DNA of 64,000 nucleotides, taken from positions 1,054,001 through 1,118,000 of the forward strand of contig BSYQ01000009.1 of the NCBI GenBank assembly GCA_030272585.1. The letters run 5' to 3'. The DNA is from Bryopsis sp. KO-2023 (Eukaryota; Chlorophyta; Ulvophyceae; Bryopsidales; Bryopsidaceae). Below the pieces are notes generated by a model, which saw only the letters and a list, made by a program, of their open reading frames with translations, was not told where the DNA came from and searched no databases. A program made the translations under genes and the position numbers. Shown piece after piece: positions 35,683 to 49,818 of this stretch. Every line of letters begins with the position of its first letter. Position 1 is the stretch's first letter.

Positions 35683-37240
35683 TTTCCTTTTTTCCCCCTG
35701 GCAAAAAGACAAGAGATTTCAAGGGGGTTTTTTCAAACGAGGTCTGGGTTGAACAATAAGCAGTTTCATCGGGAATCTTGTGGACCAAGCTTATCAATGC
35801 AAAAAGCGCAAAGTAGAGCAACCAACGAAGCTAACAGTAGGATCAATTTGAAAAGAAGTTTTTTTTCTTTCTTTTTTTTGGGTGGGGTGGGGTGGGGTGA
35901 CAGGGTTGAAAAAAAAAGGAACGATGCAGTTTGTTTCTCCACTATGCTTTAGTTCGCCGCTGCACAATCTGAGTGGAATGTTTTTCCTAGCGATTGCAAT
36001 ACATCCATAAGCTGCAAATTTTGTTCAGCATTTCTTTTTTTTTTGGGGGGGGGGGGGGGGTGAGGCGGGGCGTTGGAGGTTAAAGAGGGGGGTACTGTGT
36101 TTTCAGCTTTTTATCTATTTTCTGTACATAGCGGAATGCCTAGTCTTTGAAAAAGCGATTTATGTGTGTGGATATGAGGGTTTTGTCTGTCTTCTGCTGC
36201 TTGAGAAAAGTGGGGTAGCCTTGTCAACCCAAAAAGAGGAAAAAATATGTTGTATCAAAACAAAACCCACTGTAGTGGTGCTCTGAGATGGTCGATGCCA
36301 GAAAAGCAGCAAATCAATAAAAAGAAAAGCTAGACCTTCTTTGTTTCTTCATTTTTTTGGGGGGGAAGGGAGCTGTAATTTTTGCTCCAGTGATTTTATT
36401 GATGCAAATTTTCCTGGGCGTCCTTCTTTGATTTGTTTCTTTCTATTGTTTTTTTTTTCCCTTTTTGTTTTAATGGAAAAAGAATGGTTGCTGTGTGGAG
36501 ATAAAGAAGATTGACCTCATCGGCTGTTTCTGTAATTGTTGCTGAAGAAATCCTGACTTGCATTTTTTTTTTTGGCAAAGAAAGTTTGTTTTTCAGGGAT
36601 GCGACATTTTTAAGCAAACTTTTTCCTCCCCCTCCCCCCCCCCTATTTTTCAAAAGATATTCTGGGTGGGGTTGGATTGTGCTGTTGATGGGGCCTATGG
36701 TTGGTATTGTGATGAGAAAAAAAGGCCGAAATGACATGCCATGAAATTCACTTGAATTTCGTTGGTATTGTGGGTGCGGAGAAGGTTCTTCTGAAACCAC
36801 CAGCCCCTCAACAGCGGGGGAGGGTGTTTTTTAAATAATGGGCAATGATGATATGCCGAATGGGTATTGAACAGATGCTACATTTGTCTGAGCCTCAGAG
36901 AGTAAACTTGTGTCGACTTTTTATCATTTTGGTGGGAATTTTAATCGTGTTGGAGGGAGGGCCTTGCTGTCTGTATGCAGAGGTGGCTGAAGATATGATA
37001 AGCATGCTGATGTAAATTTTGGAAGTGATCTCACTCCCAACCCATTTTCAGATAATGACGATCCTGAAAGCCCAGGTGGAGAGGACGCCACCAAATGAAT
37101 TGAACTGCAGAAATCTCCATCACTCACTCATGACACACACAAGAGTTTGAATCCTCCCGTACTTCGCTGAAAAATCAGAGTGGAGCTTGAAAACTCAACA
37201 AAAATGCTATCAATGTATGCAAATAAAAACTAATTATCGA
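35683..37240. other. INCENP 3' UTR and spacer, no gene seen
   Basis: Rich in T and G runs (G run at about 36047-36060). Open frames on either strand lack family resemblance. Nothing was recognised apart from the tRNA gene that follows. Confidence 0.4.
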
Positions 37241-37314
37241 GCCTGCTTAGCTCAGGTGGCTAGAGCGCGCCCTTCGTAAGGGTGAGGTCGAGAGTTCGAA
37301 TCTCTCAGTGGGCA
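37241..37314 (+). tRNA. tRNA-Thr (anticodon CGT)
   Basis: A full cloverleaf can be folded without an intron. The acceptor stem is GCCTGCT/AGTGGGC with two G-T wobbles and discriminator A. The D stem is GCTC/GAGC. The anticodon stem-loop has loop TTCGTAA, giving anticodon CGT (codon ACG). The variable loop is AGGTC, and the T arm is GAGAG TTCGAAT CTCTC. A T run (tcttttttc) about 10 bases downstream fits an RNA polymerase III terminator. It is not preceded by a recognisable gene. Confidence 0.93.
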
Positions 37315-37734
37315 GTTATTATTCTTTTTTCAATGTGAAAAGGGCGCTCTTGTAATCAAGAATTGCATTTGATGGGTGAAGCAATCAAGAGAACAAGGAA
37401 CCGAAATAACATTGCAACTAACGTTGTGCTCTGAAACTCCATATGGTGGGTTTTCATTTTCACAACTCCCCCATGCTGGCTTTGGTCCACCACTGGATTT
37501 TAATGGCTCTCTTTTGCTCTTCGGTTGATCCATTGCTTTGTGTCGAGCACGTGATTTTCCGAGAGCTTGATCCGTTGCGAATCTCCACCAGATGAGCACA
37601 CTCCTAGACCTGCAGATCTGGAGCGTTTCCTATAAGACCCCTTTACTGACACCTCCAAATCACCCAACCTGTGTTCGCTGTTTCCACTCTCGAATCGTGT
37701 TTTTTCATCTGTTTCCGCTTCAACGTTTTGAAAG
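37315..37734. promoter_or_regulatory. Upstream region of the LHCII gene
   Basis: 420 bp between the tRNA and the LHCII start codon. It must contain the light-harvesting gene promoter. No canonical element was identified with confidence. Confidence 0.35.
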
Positions 37735-38668
37735 ATGGCTTCCGCAGCTATGGCCCAGACTCTCATCAGTGCCCAGGCTACCGCCAGGGTAAGTCTTGAA
37801 ATCGACCTCAACGACGATCTCGCCAAAGAAATCCTGTTCCTGTTTTGTTCCTGATCGAGCGTCGTTGCGTTCGTGCAGGCTGCCAAGCAAGTGACGCGCG
37901 CCGCCGTTGAGTTCTACGGCCCCGATCGTGCCCTTTGGTTGGGCCCCTACTCTGAAGGCGCCGTCCCAAGCTACCTCACAGGAGAGTTCCCCGGTGACTA
38001 CGGCTGGGATTCCGCTGGTCTGTCCGCCGATCCGGAAACCTTCGCCGCCAACCGCGAGCTGGAATTGATCCATGCTCGTTGGGCGATGTTGGGCGTTGTC
38101 GGTTGCTTGACCCCTGAGGCCCTCGAGAAATACGGAGGCGTTGAGTTTGGCGAGGCCGTCTGGTTCAAGGCTGGCTCACAGATCTTCGCGGAGGGTGGAC
38201 TCGACTACCTGGGAAACCCTTCTTTGGTGCACGCGCAATCCATCCTGGCTATCTGCTGGACTCAGGTTCGTTACAATCATCCTGAATTCCGTGAAAAAGT
38301 GTCGGGTTAACGATATCGATGCATGTTCACGTTTGGAATGCGCCGGTTTGCTGCAGGTTGTCCTTATGGGTTTGGCTGAGGGGTACAGGTGCTCTGGAGG
38401 TCCTTTGGGCGAAGCCACCGACCCGCTCTATCCCGGTGAGGCTTTCGACCCAATGGGTATGGCCGACGACCCAGAGACCTTCGCCGAACTGAAAACCAAG
38501 GAGATCAAGAACGGGCGATTGGCTATGTTCGCAATGTTCGGATTCTTCGTCCAATCCCTCCAGACCGGAAAGGGACCGGTCGAGTGCTGGGCTGAGCATA
38601 TCGCTGATCCCGTCGCCAACAATGGCTTCGTGTACGCCACGAAGTTTTTCGGTGCTCAGATTTTCTGA
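37735..38668 (+). CDS. LHCII-type chlorophyll a/b-binding protein
   Basis: Three exons, 37735-37788, 37879-38265 and 38357-38668, give 250 residues. Family motifs: FYGPDR (residues 30-35), then the [15 protein letters not shown] block, helix [14 protein letters not shown] with the chlorophyll-binding E..H..R set, the loop [20 protein letters not shown], and helix [20 protein letters not shown]. The product sits in the thylakoid membrane and collects light, mostly for photosystem II. The precursor is unusually short at the N terminus. Only 29 residues precede FYGPDR, which normally ends a transit peptide plus a mature stromal segment. The trimerisation motif WYGPxR has Phe for Trp. It could be a divergent LHCII or a minor LHCB. 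Codon use is more GC-rich than in neighbouring genes, as expected for high expression. Confidence 0.93.
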
Positions 38669-39759
38669 GCGTTGAAATCGTGTGGTGTATTGACCATTTT
38701 TGATGAGAAGATGTTAACGATGTATGAGAAGAGAACTTGTGGTTGGAACATGTGTAAGTTGCATGTCTGAAAGTAGCAACAGCAGCAGCCAAATTCTCAC
38801 TCTCTGCTGGTATTGTTGTCAAATTAGACCAATTTCTTTGCTTGGTGAAAGAAGTGAAGAGAGTGCTTCGGAAAGGTGTTGCTGCTGGACACTGTTTTCA
38901 CATCAAGATAACTGATTGGACTGAATCGTTCACACTGAAAACTCCTTGGTGGGACGACGTAATCTCGTTTTATCATAGCCTTTAGATAACTCTTGCTTGA
39001 TGTTGTTTGGGGGATAAGTATGCTTGGAGATTTGCCAGGATGGAAATGAAAGGAAATCGTATTTTGACATGGCTGTACCGGCTTAATTCACCCATCTGAC
39101 TACAATAACAGAAAACATGAAAAAAACCCTAGCCTATTTCAAATGATATTATTGAGTTCATCAATAACGGAAATTACTCCCTCCAACAAAAAACAAAGCA
39201 AACGTTTATCACAGGAAGAGACAGCTGCTGTTGCCAAGCCCCCTCCACTGTCGATGCTGAAAGATTTTGAACAGTTGCCGCAAACAGAGATAATCTTTCA
39301 TCATCATCAGAACCCCACTACAGGAAAAAAAAAGGAAACCCAGAATTTGGATGAAAACCATTTTCGAACAAGCAAACAAGATTTGGGGCAATCAGTCCCC
39401 AAAGCTCCCCACCTACTGCACCAGGCTCAAATCGAAATCAAATCAAAGTAGGCTCACTTAACTACTTAAATCAGCTGGTTCACACACAAGAATAGCTGGT
39501 TCAGCCAGGTTTCGCTGGCATGTTTGTTTTTCGTTGGCACAATCCATTACTCTGGGCATCATCCGCCGCCAAATGCAACAAAAATCTTAAGATTTGTTTC
39601 GAAATCGCCATCATCATTTCTGTCAAACAAATTTGGGTGAGCTAAAAACGTTCTGTGTTTCGTTCGTCGTTCTTGAGACGGAAGGGGGCGTTTTGTTTTC
39701 GCGAGAGAAAAGTTGTCTTTTTTTTTGGTGGAAATAGGAATATATTTGTCCGATAACAG
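38669..39759. other. LHCII 3' UTR and CDKC upstream region
   Basis: No coding exon was recognised in this 1.1-kb spacer. It should contain the LHCII terminator on the left and the CDKC promoter on the right. Confidence 0.4.
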
Positions 39760-43001
<3,242 letters not shown>

Positions 43002-43724
43002 CCCCATTGTTGTTTTTCAAAGGAAAAAAAAAAAGCTACTGAAAAAAATATCTCAGATTAAGACACTAGGAAAATTGGGTTAATAAAGCGTTAAAAAGCG
43101 TTTGGGAGAGTTGGGTGGCTGAAGGAAGGCTGGTTTGCTGTGCGGTGGCTTCCTTTGGTTTTTTTTTGGGGGGGGGGGGAAGGGGATTGTGTGATCGATG
43201 TATTTGGGAAAGAAGGGGGGGGGGGGGTGGAGGAGGAGGGAAAATGTGGACATTTTAATTGTGGGAATTAGGTTGTCGCAGCCGTGGACAGATGAGGATA
43301 GGAGTTGTACCAAAAGAGATATGTGTGGAAATAGAAAAGGTTGGTTTGGATGAATTGGTTGAATAGGAATATGTAGTCGACACCACAAGAAAAAGGATTG
43401 TGTAACATTGAAAATAGTCGGTTCTATTAATTGGGAAGAATCACAATGGTCTTGACTGTGTTCAGCGTGTGGTCTGCACGTTGCAGTATTTTTGTAGCTT
43501 GCTATGAGTCGACGCAAACCAACCCACCTATCCATCCAATTGACCAGAAGCGAACATAGACGTCGCTGCGCTACTGAACTTCATGGAAACACTCTTTTCA
43601 CCCATTTATACAATAAGAACATTCGCAATGTTGTTAACGATGAATCTCCAAGAGTGGGGGGCTTTCCAAAGACAGGTGGAGAAGTGGAGCAGCTCAAATG
43701 TTTGGCTCCAAGGCCACTTCCCGT
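43002..43724. other. Convergent spacer with G/C runs
   Basis: Between the CDKC stop (+) and the end of the next minus-strand gene. It has long G runs near 43167 and 43216 and otherwise no recognised feature. Confidence 0.4.
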
Positions 43725-44738
43725 TCACTGTGTTGCGGAAAGCAAACTAGGAACACATCGCTCATGGAAACCCTTGTCTTCGTTATCATTTTCATCAAAG
43801 AAGTGGTGAAATCGAAATGGACCTTTGCCTGTTGAACATGCAGCCGCCATTTCGATCAACTCCTCCCTGCACACAGGAACAACGCTGCGTCTATCCAAAG
43901 CAATCATTTACATTCCCTTCCCCTTCTCAGATTTCATACCTGGTGGGAGCAACAAATTCATCAGCCTCAAAAGTGACAGGGTCCACAGCCAGCACGCTTC
44001 CTGGCATTATCCCCAGACCCTCCCTTTCGTATCCCCCGATTTTATCTGCAGCACGAAGAACATATTGACATATATTCACATGATAATCGACCAACAGTGG
44101 GCTATGCAGGGTTTTCGCTGCATTCCTCCGTCAATAAACCATTGTTCACCTCTGTCCTCCAAAGCTGCTGTAGCTTCGTAAAGAGGGGTCCATCCCGTCG
44201 AGCAGGAGCCTGGCCTCACAATATGGTGTATGAGGGGAAAAGTTGACCTGCTCTTTCCGCTACCCACAGGAAAGTATCCTGTCAGTGCTACGCCAGCGCC
44301 GAACCCAACGATTTGGGCGCCACACCACCAGCGCTTCCAAATCATCTCCGTAAGACCTGTCAGCAACGTTTCACAAGGCTTGTGTTTCACACTTAAATTG
44401 CCCCCTCCATGTACAACAAGAGTCGCCGTTTCGCTTCAGCTGAGAGGAGAAAGTCTACCTGCAATTTCCATTCTGTCCGAACACTCCTCGATCCAACTCT
44501 CGTCGCTCCCCTCCTTCTCAGTCTCACTCCGACCGTCGAGAATAAGAATGTCGGCTTCTTGGATTGCTGCGTACTCGTCGTCAAGGAGTGGCGCAATAAG
44601 ATTGACATCGTTTGGAGGTAGAAGTACTGTTTGAAATGCTGCGTTCGGCAGCTTTTCGTCGAGGACATCCCCAAATGAAGCTGCGGTTTGGGTGGGTTGG
44701 TTTGCAGGCGAGACGCGAACAACTGTGCAAACCACCAT
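43725..44738 (-). CDS. Unrecognised protein (multi-exon; splice model incomplete)
   Basis: A minus-strand gene is supported by two well-formed ends. Exon 1, 44738-44459, begins MVVCTVVRVSPANQPTQ and contains EYAAIQEADILILDGRS. The last two exons contain KIGGYEREGLGIMPGSVLAV and then REELIEMAAACSTGKGPFRF, ending in TGA at 43725. The middle (about 44450-44100) is coding-like in more than one frame, including IVGFGAGVALTG, so the exact joins are uncertain. The alternation of an ADxLxLxG segment, a GxxAG segment and a GLGxxPG segment faintly recalls class I glutamine-amidotransferase-like or S51 (cyanophycinase-like) folds. The catalytic serine expected in the GxSAG turn would be Gly here. I do not assign a function. 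It starts 48 bp downstream of the J-protein stop on the same strand. Confidence 0.5.
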
Positions 44739-44785
44739 CGTTTACTTTGCGGGAGAGAAGGGATGTAATTGAAAAATGCAGCACG

Positions 44786-47579
44786 TTACAGACCGTGTGC
44801 ACTGGCCGCCAATGAACAAATCTCACTTAGTGGGCTACGAAGCGTGGCTCGATAATCTGAGAACATCTCTTGTGCTTCCAAAGATTGCCGGATATCGTTG
44901 GCGACCACATTTCCCAAGAGACAGCCGCCCAAGGCATGATCCGAGCGACCGATGAGTTGCACAGCCTTACGACAGCACGCGACAGTGATGGATCGATTGC
45001 GGAGTGAGTATGGTGGAAACCTGACCTTTCATACACAGAAAAATAAAAGATTCAGGGCCCCAATTTCAATCGAACTGGTTCCTGCACGGAGCTGAGTGGC
45101 AAGATGGATGTTTACTTTTACTAGTAGAGAACCCTTCTCATTTTCGAATGGATCGTCAGGATCAAAAAGCCCTTCACCCTTGATTTCCTTCTCCCAGACC
45201 CCTCCGCAGCACTTGAGTTTCAAAGATTCCACGACAGGGTCGAACATGAGCAAATGACGGCGTCCATAAATCGACTCCACTTCGTCGAAATAGAATATCT
45301 GCGTCGGGGTATCAGTTGATATTCAGTTTTTGAACAAAACACACTCAAATTTGAGTGTGTTAAAGTGTTCCGGTTGAGATGTTTTTTCATCAGTGGAACG
45401 ATCGTTTCTCTTACAAACTTGAACCTGCTTGTTGGAAGGAAGGCTCCGACCAGAAAAAACTTGTACGTACCTCCCCAGCAACCGCTGCCCTTGCTCTCAT
45501 TTCCAAGTTTTTCTTCCCCATTTTCTTAAAGCTTCTATGAGGCTTCTGTTTCAATGTAAAGACAAGGTCTCCAGGATGGGTGTCGACGTGTTCATCGCCT
45601 TCCCCCTCAAAAACCATTTTCATCCCATCCCAGCTCCCCTGATTCACATTCGAATAGTTCAGAAACAAACAAAAACAAATAAACAAACAAACAAACATCA
45701 AATTACATTCAGAAACCCCTCAAGTGATGGGAGCAACACCGCTTGACCGTCAGTTACCTTTCTGATCAGCAAGTGAAAGTTTTTAGAGCATTGTAGAATG
45801 TGGCCGCTTGCGTCCACACGATTCCGAATTCTCGTCACGGTTTTTGTACATCCAGAATTAAGTTTTTCCATCGAAACGTATACCTTCGAAAGGGTGTGAA
45901 CTCCTCCTTGTTAGTGACATACAGAGGGCCCAAACAATTTTCTATTTGGATGAGAGGAACAAAAGTCCAGAGCATATCTGAAATTATCACCTCTGCTTCT
46001 GTTGAATCGTGCTTCTTCTGTTTCAACCCTTGTCGTCTGAGCCGTGAAAGCTCTCCAATGCCCTCACTGCACAAAGACCTCTCAGTTTTTCATGGAACTG
46101 AAAAGCATGCCTGCGGCAAAAAAGTTGGTGCAGCTCCTTTAAACAGTCGAAAACTCCATTCACTTCTTTTACCTCATCAACGAAGCTTCGGATGCAGAGA
46201 GCAGAGGCAGGCTGCGACCTCCGTGAGCAGTCTGTATTCATTTGCAAGCATTCAGAAAGCTGGCATAGCAAACGCAACCTTCTGGTTGGAAATCTCCTCA
46301 GCTCTCACCATATGATCTCTGACTCTATCGTATATGGCCCTGATTTCTTCGTCCATGAGCACATCGAAAGCTTGAAGCACCTCTTGAAACTTTTGCCTTA
46401 TCGCTTCCTTCAAAACATGTGTCGTCAATGGAATGAGAGTCGTTGCTTTGGGCAGGAGATCCAGAGAAAGTGCGAGTGATTCTCATGTGGGCTGAAATAC
46501 TGTTGATGTGTTCAGGGGGGGCACTTTACCTTCTGTTCTACAGAGGATGGGGTTTGTTTGTCAGGATGAAATGCCAAGGCTTGTTTCTTGTAGGACTTCT
46601 TAATCTCAGCCGGTGAGGCGGCTCTGTCGACACCCAGAATCTGCTCACAGAAGCTGAACTCAAAATTTTCTCAACAGATACGAATGGATTGGCATTGCAT
46701 TTATTTTCAAAACAGCAGTTCATGGAAAGAATAGCCCACCTGGTAGTAATCTATGTAAGGATTGAATTTGCTCTGAACGATCTTCGTTTCCTCCCCATCC
46801 TGCAGCCGTAAACCCCCAAGAATAAGTTAAATCGAACACACCTCAATATACCAAAACGTTTCTTCATATTGTCTGACCAAGATTTGTAACAACATCGAAC
46901 CCGACCAGATACTCCATTTTAGCAAGGCGCGCTTCTGCTTGTCTTTCATGGCGTGGCCTGGTGGAGGTGGCGATGGTTAATTTTGCATTGTAACAATTTC
47001 AACGATAACAAAATGACCTTCGGCTCAAAGATGTCCAGCAGGCAACTCCGAAATATGTGGGCGCTCCGTTTTAAAGAATCGCTTGGGTCTTTCCCCCACC
47101 TGTATTTGTCTCCTTCCCTCTTTTCTCTCTCTCGCTCACGCTCGTCTTCAATTTCTCTGCATCACTACATGTGTTCATACAGCTCGACAGGGAAAGTCGC
47201 CCAATGCGCATGGTGCATGCACTCATGCAACTAACAATGGCCCCACAGACACTTTTATTCCTTTGCAAATAGCTGCGCCCAGCCAAAAGGTTCAAGCTTG
47301 TACCTCTGTTTTCGGGCGTGTTCATCCATGTCGCGACATATTCTTGCAAACGCCACGGGATCCACTATCTGGAGCGGAAGACCATACCCATACACAGGAT
47401 TGTCAAGGCTCGTTTATCTCTGATTGATACACATGCAAATCTTGTTTCTGCGGTTCCACGTTTCAGTGACCAGCAGAGCTTAGAAGGGGTACTTACCCGC
47501 AGTGGCCCGTGAGAGCGGTTGCTGTGGCCTCGCCGCTTGTTGATTTCTTCATTTCTCTCAGCAATGGACCGCGTATCCC
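44786..47579 (-). CDS. J-domain (DnaJ/HSP40) protein with DnaJ-type C-terminal domain
   Basis: Minus-strand exons include 47579-47497, 47368-47304, 46942-46906, 46799-46740, 46640-46530, 46407-46309, about 46066-45991, one near 45850-45768, 45638-45471, 45298-45116 and 45025-44786. The J domain is clear: [25 protein letters not shown] carrying the HPD motif, and [22 protein letters not shown]. It is preceded by a basic helical segment ([21 protein letters not shown]) and followed by a DnaJ C-terminal substrate-binding domain ([48 protein letters not shown]). No CxxCxGxG zinc repeats were seen, so it is type II-like. J proteins stimulate Hsp70 ATPase through HPD. The exons between 46300 and 45770, and the first exon upstream of 47579, are not resolved. 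Confidence 0.8.
45338..45361. repeat. Perfect 24-nt palindrome in an intron of the J-protein gene
   Basis: Two 12-nt arms, AACACACTCAAA and TTTGAGTGTGTT, abut without a spacer. Confidence 0.9.
45662..45697. repeat. (CAAA)n-rich simple repeat
   Basis: Imperfect tandem CAAA/CAAATA units in an intron of the J-protein gene. Confidence 0.8.
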
Positions 47580-47977
47580 TTTAAAAAAAAATCGTCAGTT
47601 TCCTTGGAGTTCGCATAGTGCTTTTTGAAACCACGACTCTCTTTTGCCCTCTAAGCGGACGAGCTGAGATTGATTGTTCAACGGTTGTACACCTGAGTTC
47701 AATGGCACCGTTCTGCATGTCTCCTTTCGCGACAGATGGGCTGCCAGCCTATCTGCTCGGAAGCACAGCTTCAAGAAGTTTTTCTCTCGGAGATGGTGAT
47801 TTAATCCACCTTGGACTAGTCGATTTCAAGCAGGGGGTTGGCTTCGAAGGTGTTTCTTGCATTTTCCAATATTCTGTGAAGAAACGAGTGCACGGCGAAC
47901 TTAGGCGAAATATTCCCAAGGCACTCGGGAGATGTTTAAAATAGCATGTCAAAACAGCCCCTTTCTTCCACAGCGCT

Positions 47978-48823
47978 CTAGTATCTGATCGACCCTTCCA
48001 TATACGTCACTGCTTGCCCCCCTATCAACACTCTATCTTTCGAAATCTTGCAACGAATGAAGCCTCCCCTGGACGACACTTGTTTTGCTGTAACCTCTGT
48101 CTTGTTCAACTTGGAACCCCAGAAAGGTGCTGAAACGCAATGAGCTGAGCCCGTCACCGGGTCTTCGTCGATTCCAGCAGCCGGAGCGAAAAACCTCGAG
48201 ACGAAGTCCACCTTCTTCCCTGGCGCAGTCACTATGACACCACGCGTTTTCAGCTTCTTTATGATCGCAAAATCAGGATTCAATCCCTTGACATCGTCTT
48301 CGCCATCAAGCTCCACCAGATAGTCATAAGTCGATGAGTAGAGTCCAGCGAACCGCTCAACTCCCAGCCCCTCTCTCAGCAGCGCCGTTTCTGTTGTCGA
48401 TTCCAAGGGTGCCACTGGTAACGCAGGGAAGTCCATCCACAGGAAACCATTTTCTCCCTGCTTGACAGTCAGAGCACCCCCTTTCGAGGAGAACTCGACT
48501 TGGTCTTCCGCAACTCCGAGGTGATGGAAGAGAACGTGGGCGCTGGCCAACGTCGCGTGTCCACAGAGATCCACCTCTTGTGTCGGAGTGAACCAGCGAA
48601 GGTTGTACTTGGGAACCTCGTCGGTTTCGACAAAGTATGCAGTTTCGGCTAGGTTGTTTTCTGCAGCTATGTTCTGCATAACCTCGTCCGGAAGCCATTC
48701 ACGGAGAGGACACACCGCAGCTGGGTTGCCTTCGAACAGAGCTGGTGTGAAGGCGTCCACCTGATAGAGCTTGAGGGTCCTATCTGGCTTCCCCGCCTCC
48801 CGACTTTGTGTGGGCGCAGCCAT
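47978..48823 (-). CDS. PhzF-family (phenazine biosynthesis-like) isomerase-fold protein
   Basis: A single exon of 281 residues without introns. Family signatures: YQVDAFTPALFEGNPAAVCPL near the start, catalytic Glu60 in NNLAETAYF, RWFTPTQEVDLCGHATLASA, and the second-half signature DEDPVTGSAHC. PhzF proteins have two pseudo-symmetric domains of the diaminopimelate-epimerase fold. The characterised bacterial enzyme isomerises trans-2,3-dihydro-3-hydroxyanthranilate. Plant and algal homologues are of unknown substrate, so no reaction is claimed. Start ATG 48823 precedes a short N-terminal extension (MAAPTQSREAGKPDR). A possible 5' exon ending with donor gtgggcag near 48926, with an acceptor just before the ATG, would be non-coding or alternative. 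Confidence 0.9.
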   Translation of the reverse strand: MAAPTQSREAGKPDRTLKLYQVDAFTPALFEGNPAAVCPLREWLPDEVMQNIAAENNLAETAYFVETDEVPKYNLRWFTPTQEVDLCGHATLASAHVLFHHLGVAEDQVEFSSKGGALTVKQGENGFLWMDFPALPVAPLESTTETALLREGLGVERFAGLYSSTYDYLVELDGEDDVKGLNPDFAIIKKLKTRGVIVTAPGKKVDFVSRFFAPAAGIDEDPVTGSAHCVSAPFWGSKLNKTEVTAKQVSSRGGFIRCKISKDRVLIGGQAVTYMEGSIRY

Positions 48824-49818
48824 CGGGACGACAGAAACACTCTACCATGCAAAATCAATCGTAGTATCATCAGAGACATCGGGATGATGCTAAAAGATTG
48901 GAGGAGATAAGCCGATGTCTGCCCACCTTGAATCGAATTCCACGTGCCCGGGCACTCCTTGGGCTCGCACAAAGGAAATTCGAATTTCCTCCGCGTGCGA
49001 TAGCCGTGAGCATTCCGAAAAAGAAGAAAAGTTAGAATTGCTCTTGGCGACTGAGAGCGAGCGGAGCGAGATTTCGCGATGGAGTGCGCGAGTCGATTTG
49101 TGCTGCTTCTGCAACTTCGGCCTCGGTGCGAGTGCATAATGGCCTGGTGATGTGAGTAATCGTTCCTCCAGTCGGGCTCCCAGCCGCCATGACGAAAGCA
49201 ATCCAGGGATCCTCTCCTCGCTTCTGAAGCAAAATCAATTAAGACACGTGACCAAAACCATCATCGAGGAGACTCTTCCTTTGAAATGCTTTCTGGTGCA
49301 GTGGCTCAATGAGGGTTAAACCTCTTCCAAGTGTAGATTGTTGATTTAAGTCATTTGGTCTTAGTTGAAACTACAGTTTCTTGCTTTTGCTTATGGAAAG
49401 GGGTGGGGCAGGGGCAAGATAGCGTCAAACAAACGCACACACAGCTTTCACCTGCTCTCTTGTCCGATAATATCTTGGACCATCCTTACAGCAAGTTGAA
49501 TCCAGAAAAAAAAGTCCTTTACCAAATTTTCTTTTCCCCAAGTCCCTTCTGCACTTCAAACGTTAAAAAAAACAAAAGCATCCGTTCTTTCCCTGTGAAT
49601 ATCGATCAACACAACCGTTCCTAGCTCTCTTCCCCCAAAATAGCTCAAAACTGCTACCCAAAAGATATACACTTCGCTTCGTGAAGTTGAAAATTTGAAA
49701 AACCAAGAAAAAAAAGAAGGGGAAATGAAAAAACCCTTCTAAACCCCGAATCTTTCCCACCCTCTTGCACTCTCTCTCTCTCTCGCGCTCAAAAAAAAAA
49801 AAAAAGCTTTTTCTGTAA
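48824..49818. other. Spacer, no supported gene
   Basis: A minus-strand open stretch at about 48930-49137 (MHSHRGRSC...) ends in a donor-like gtgggcag and could be a 5' UTR exon of the PhzF gene. It is not in frame with the PhzF ATG. The right half is A/T-rich with a (CT)n tract near 49770. Confidence 0.35.
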
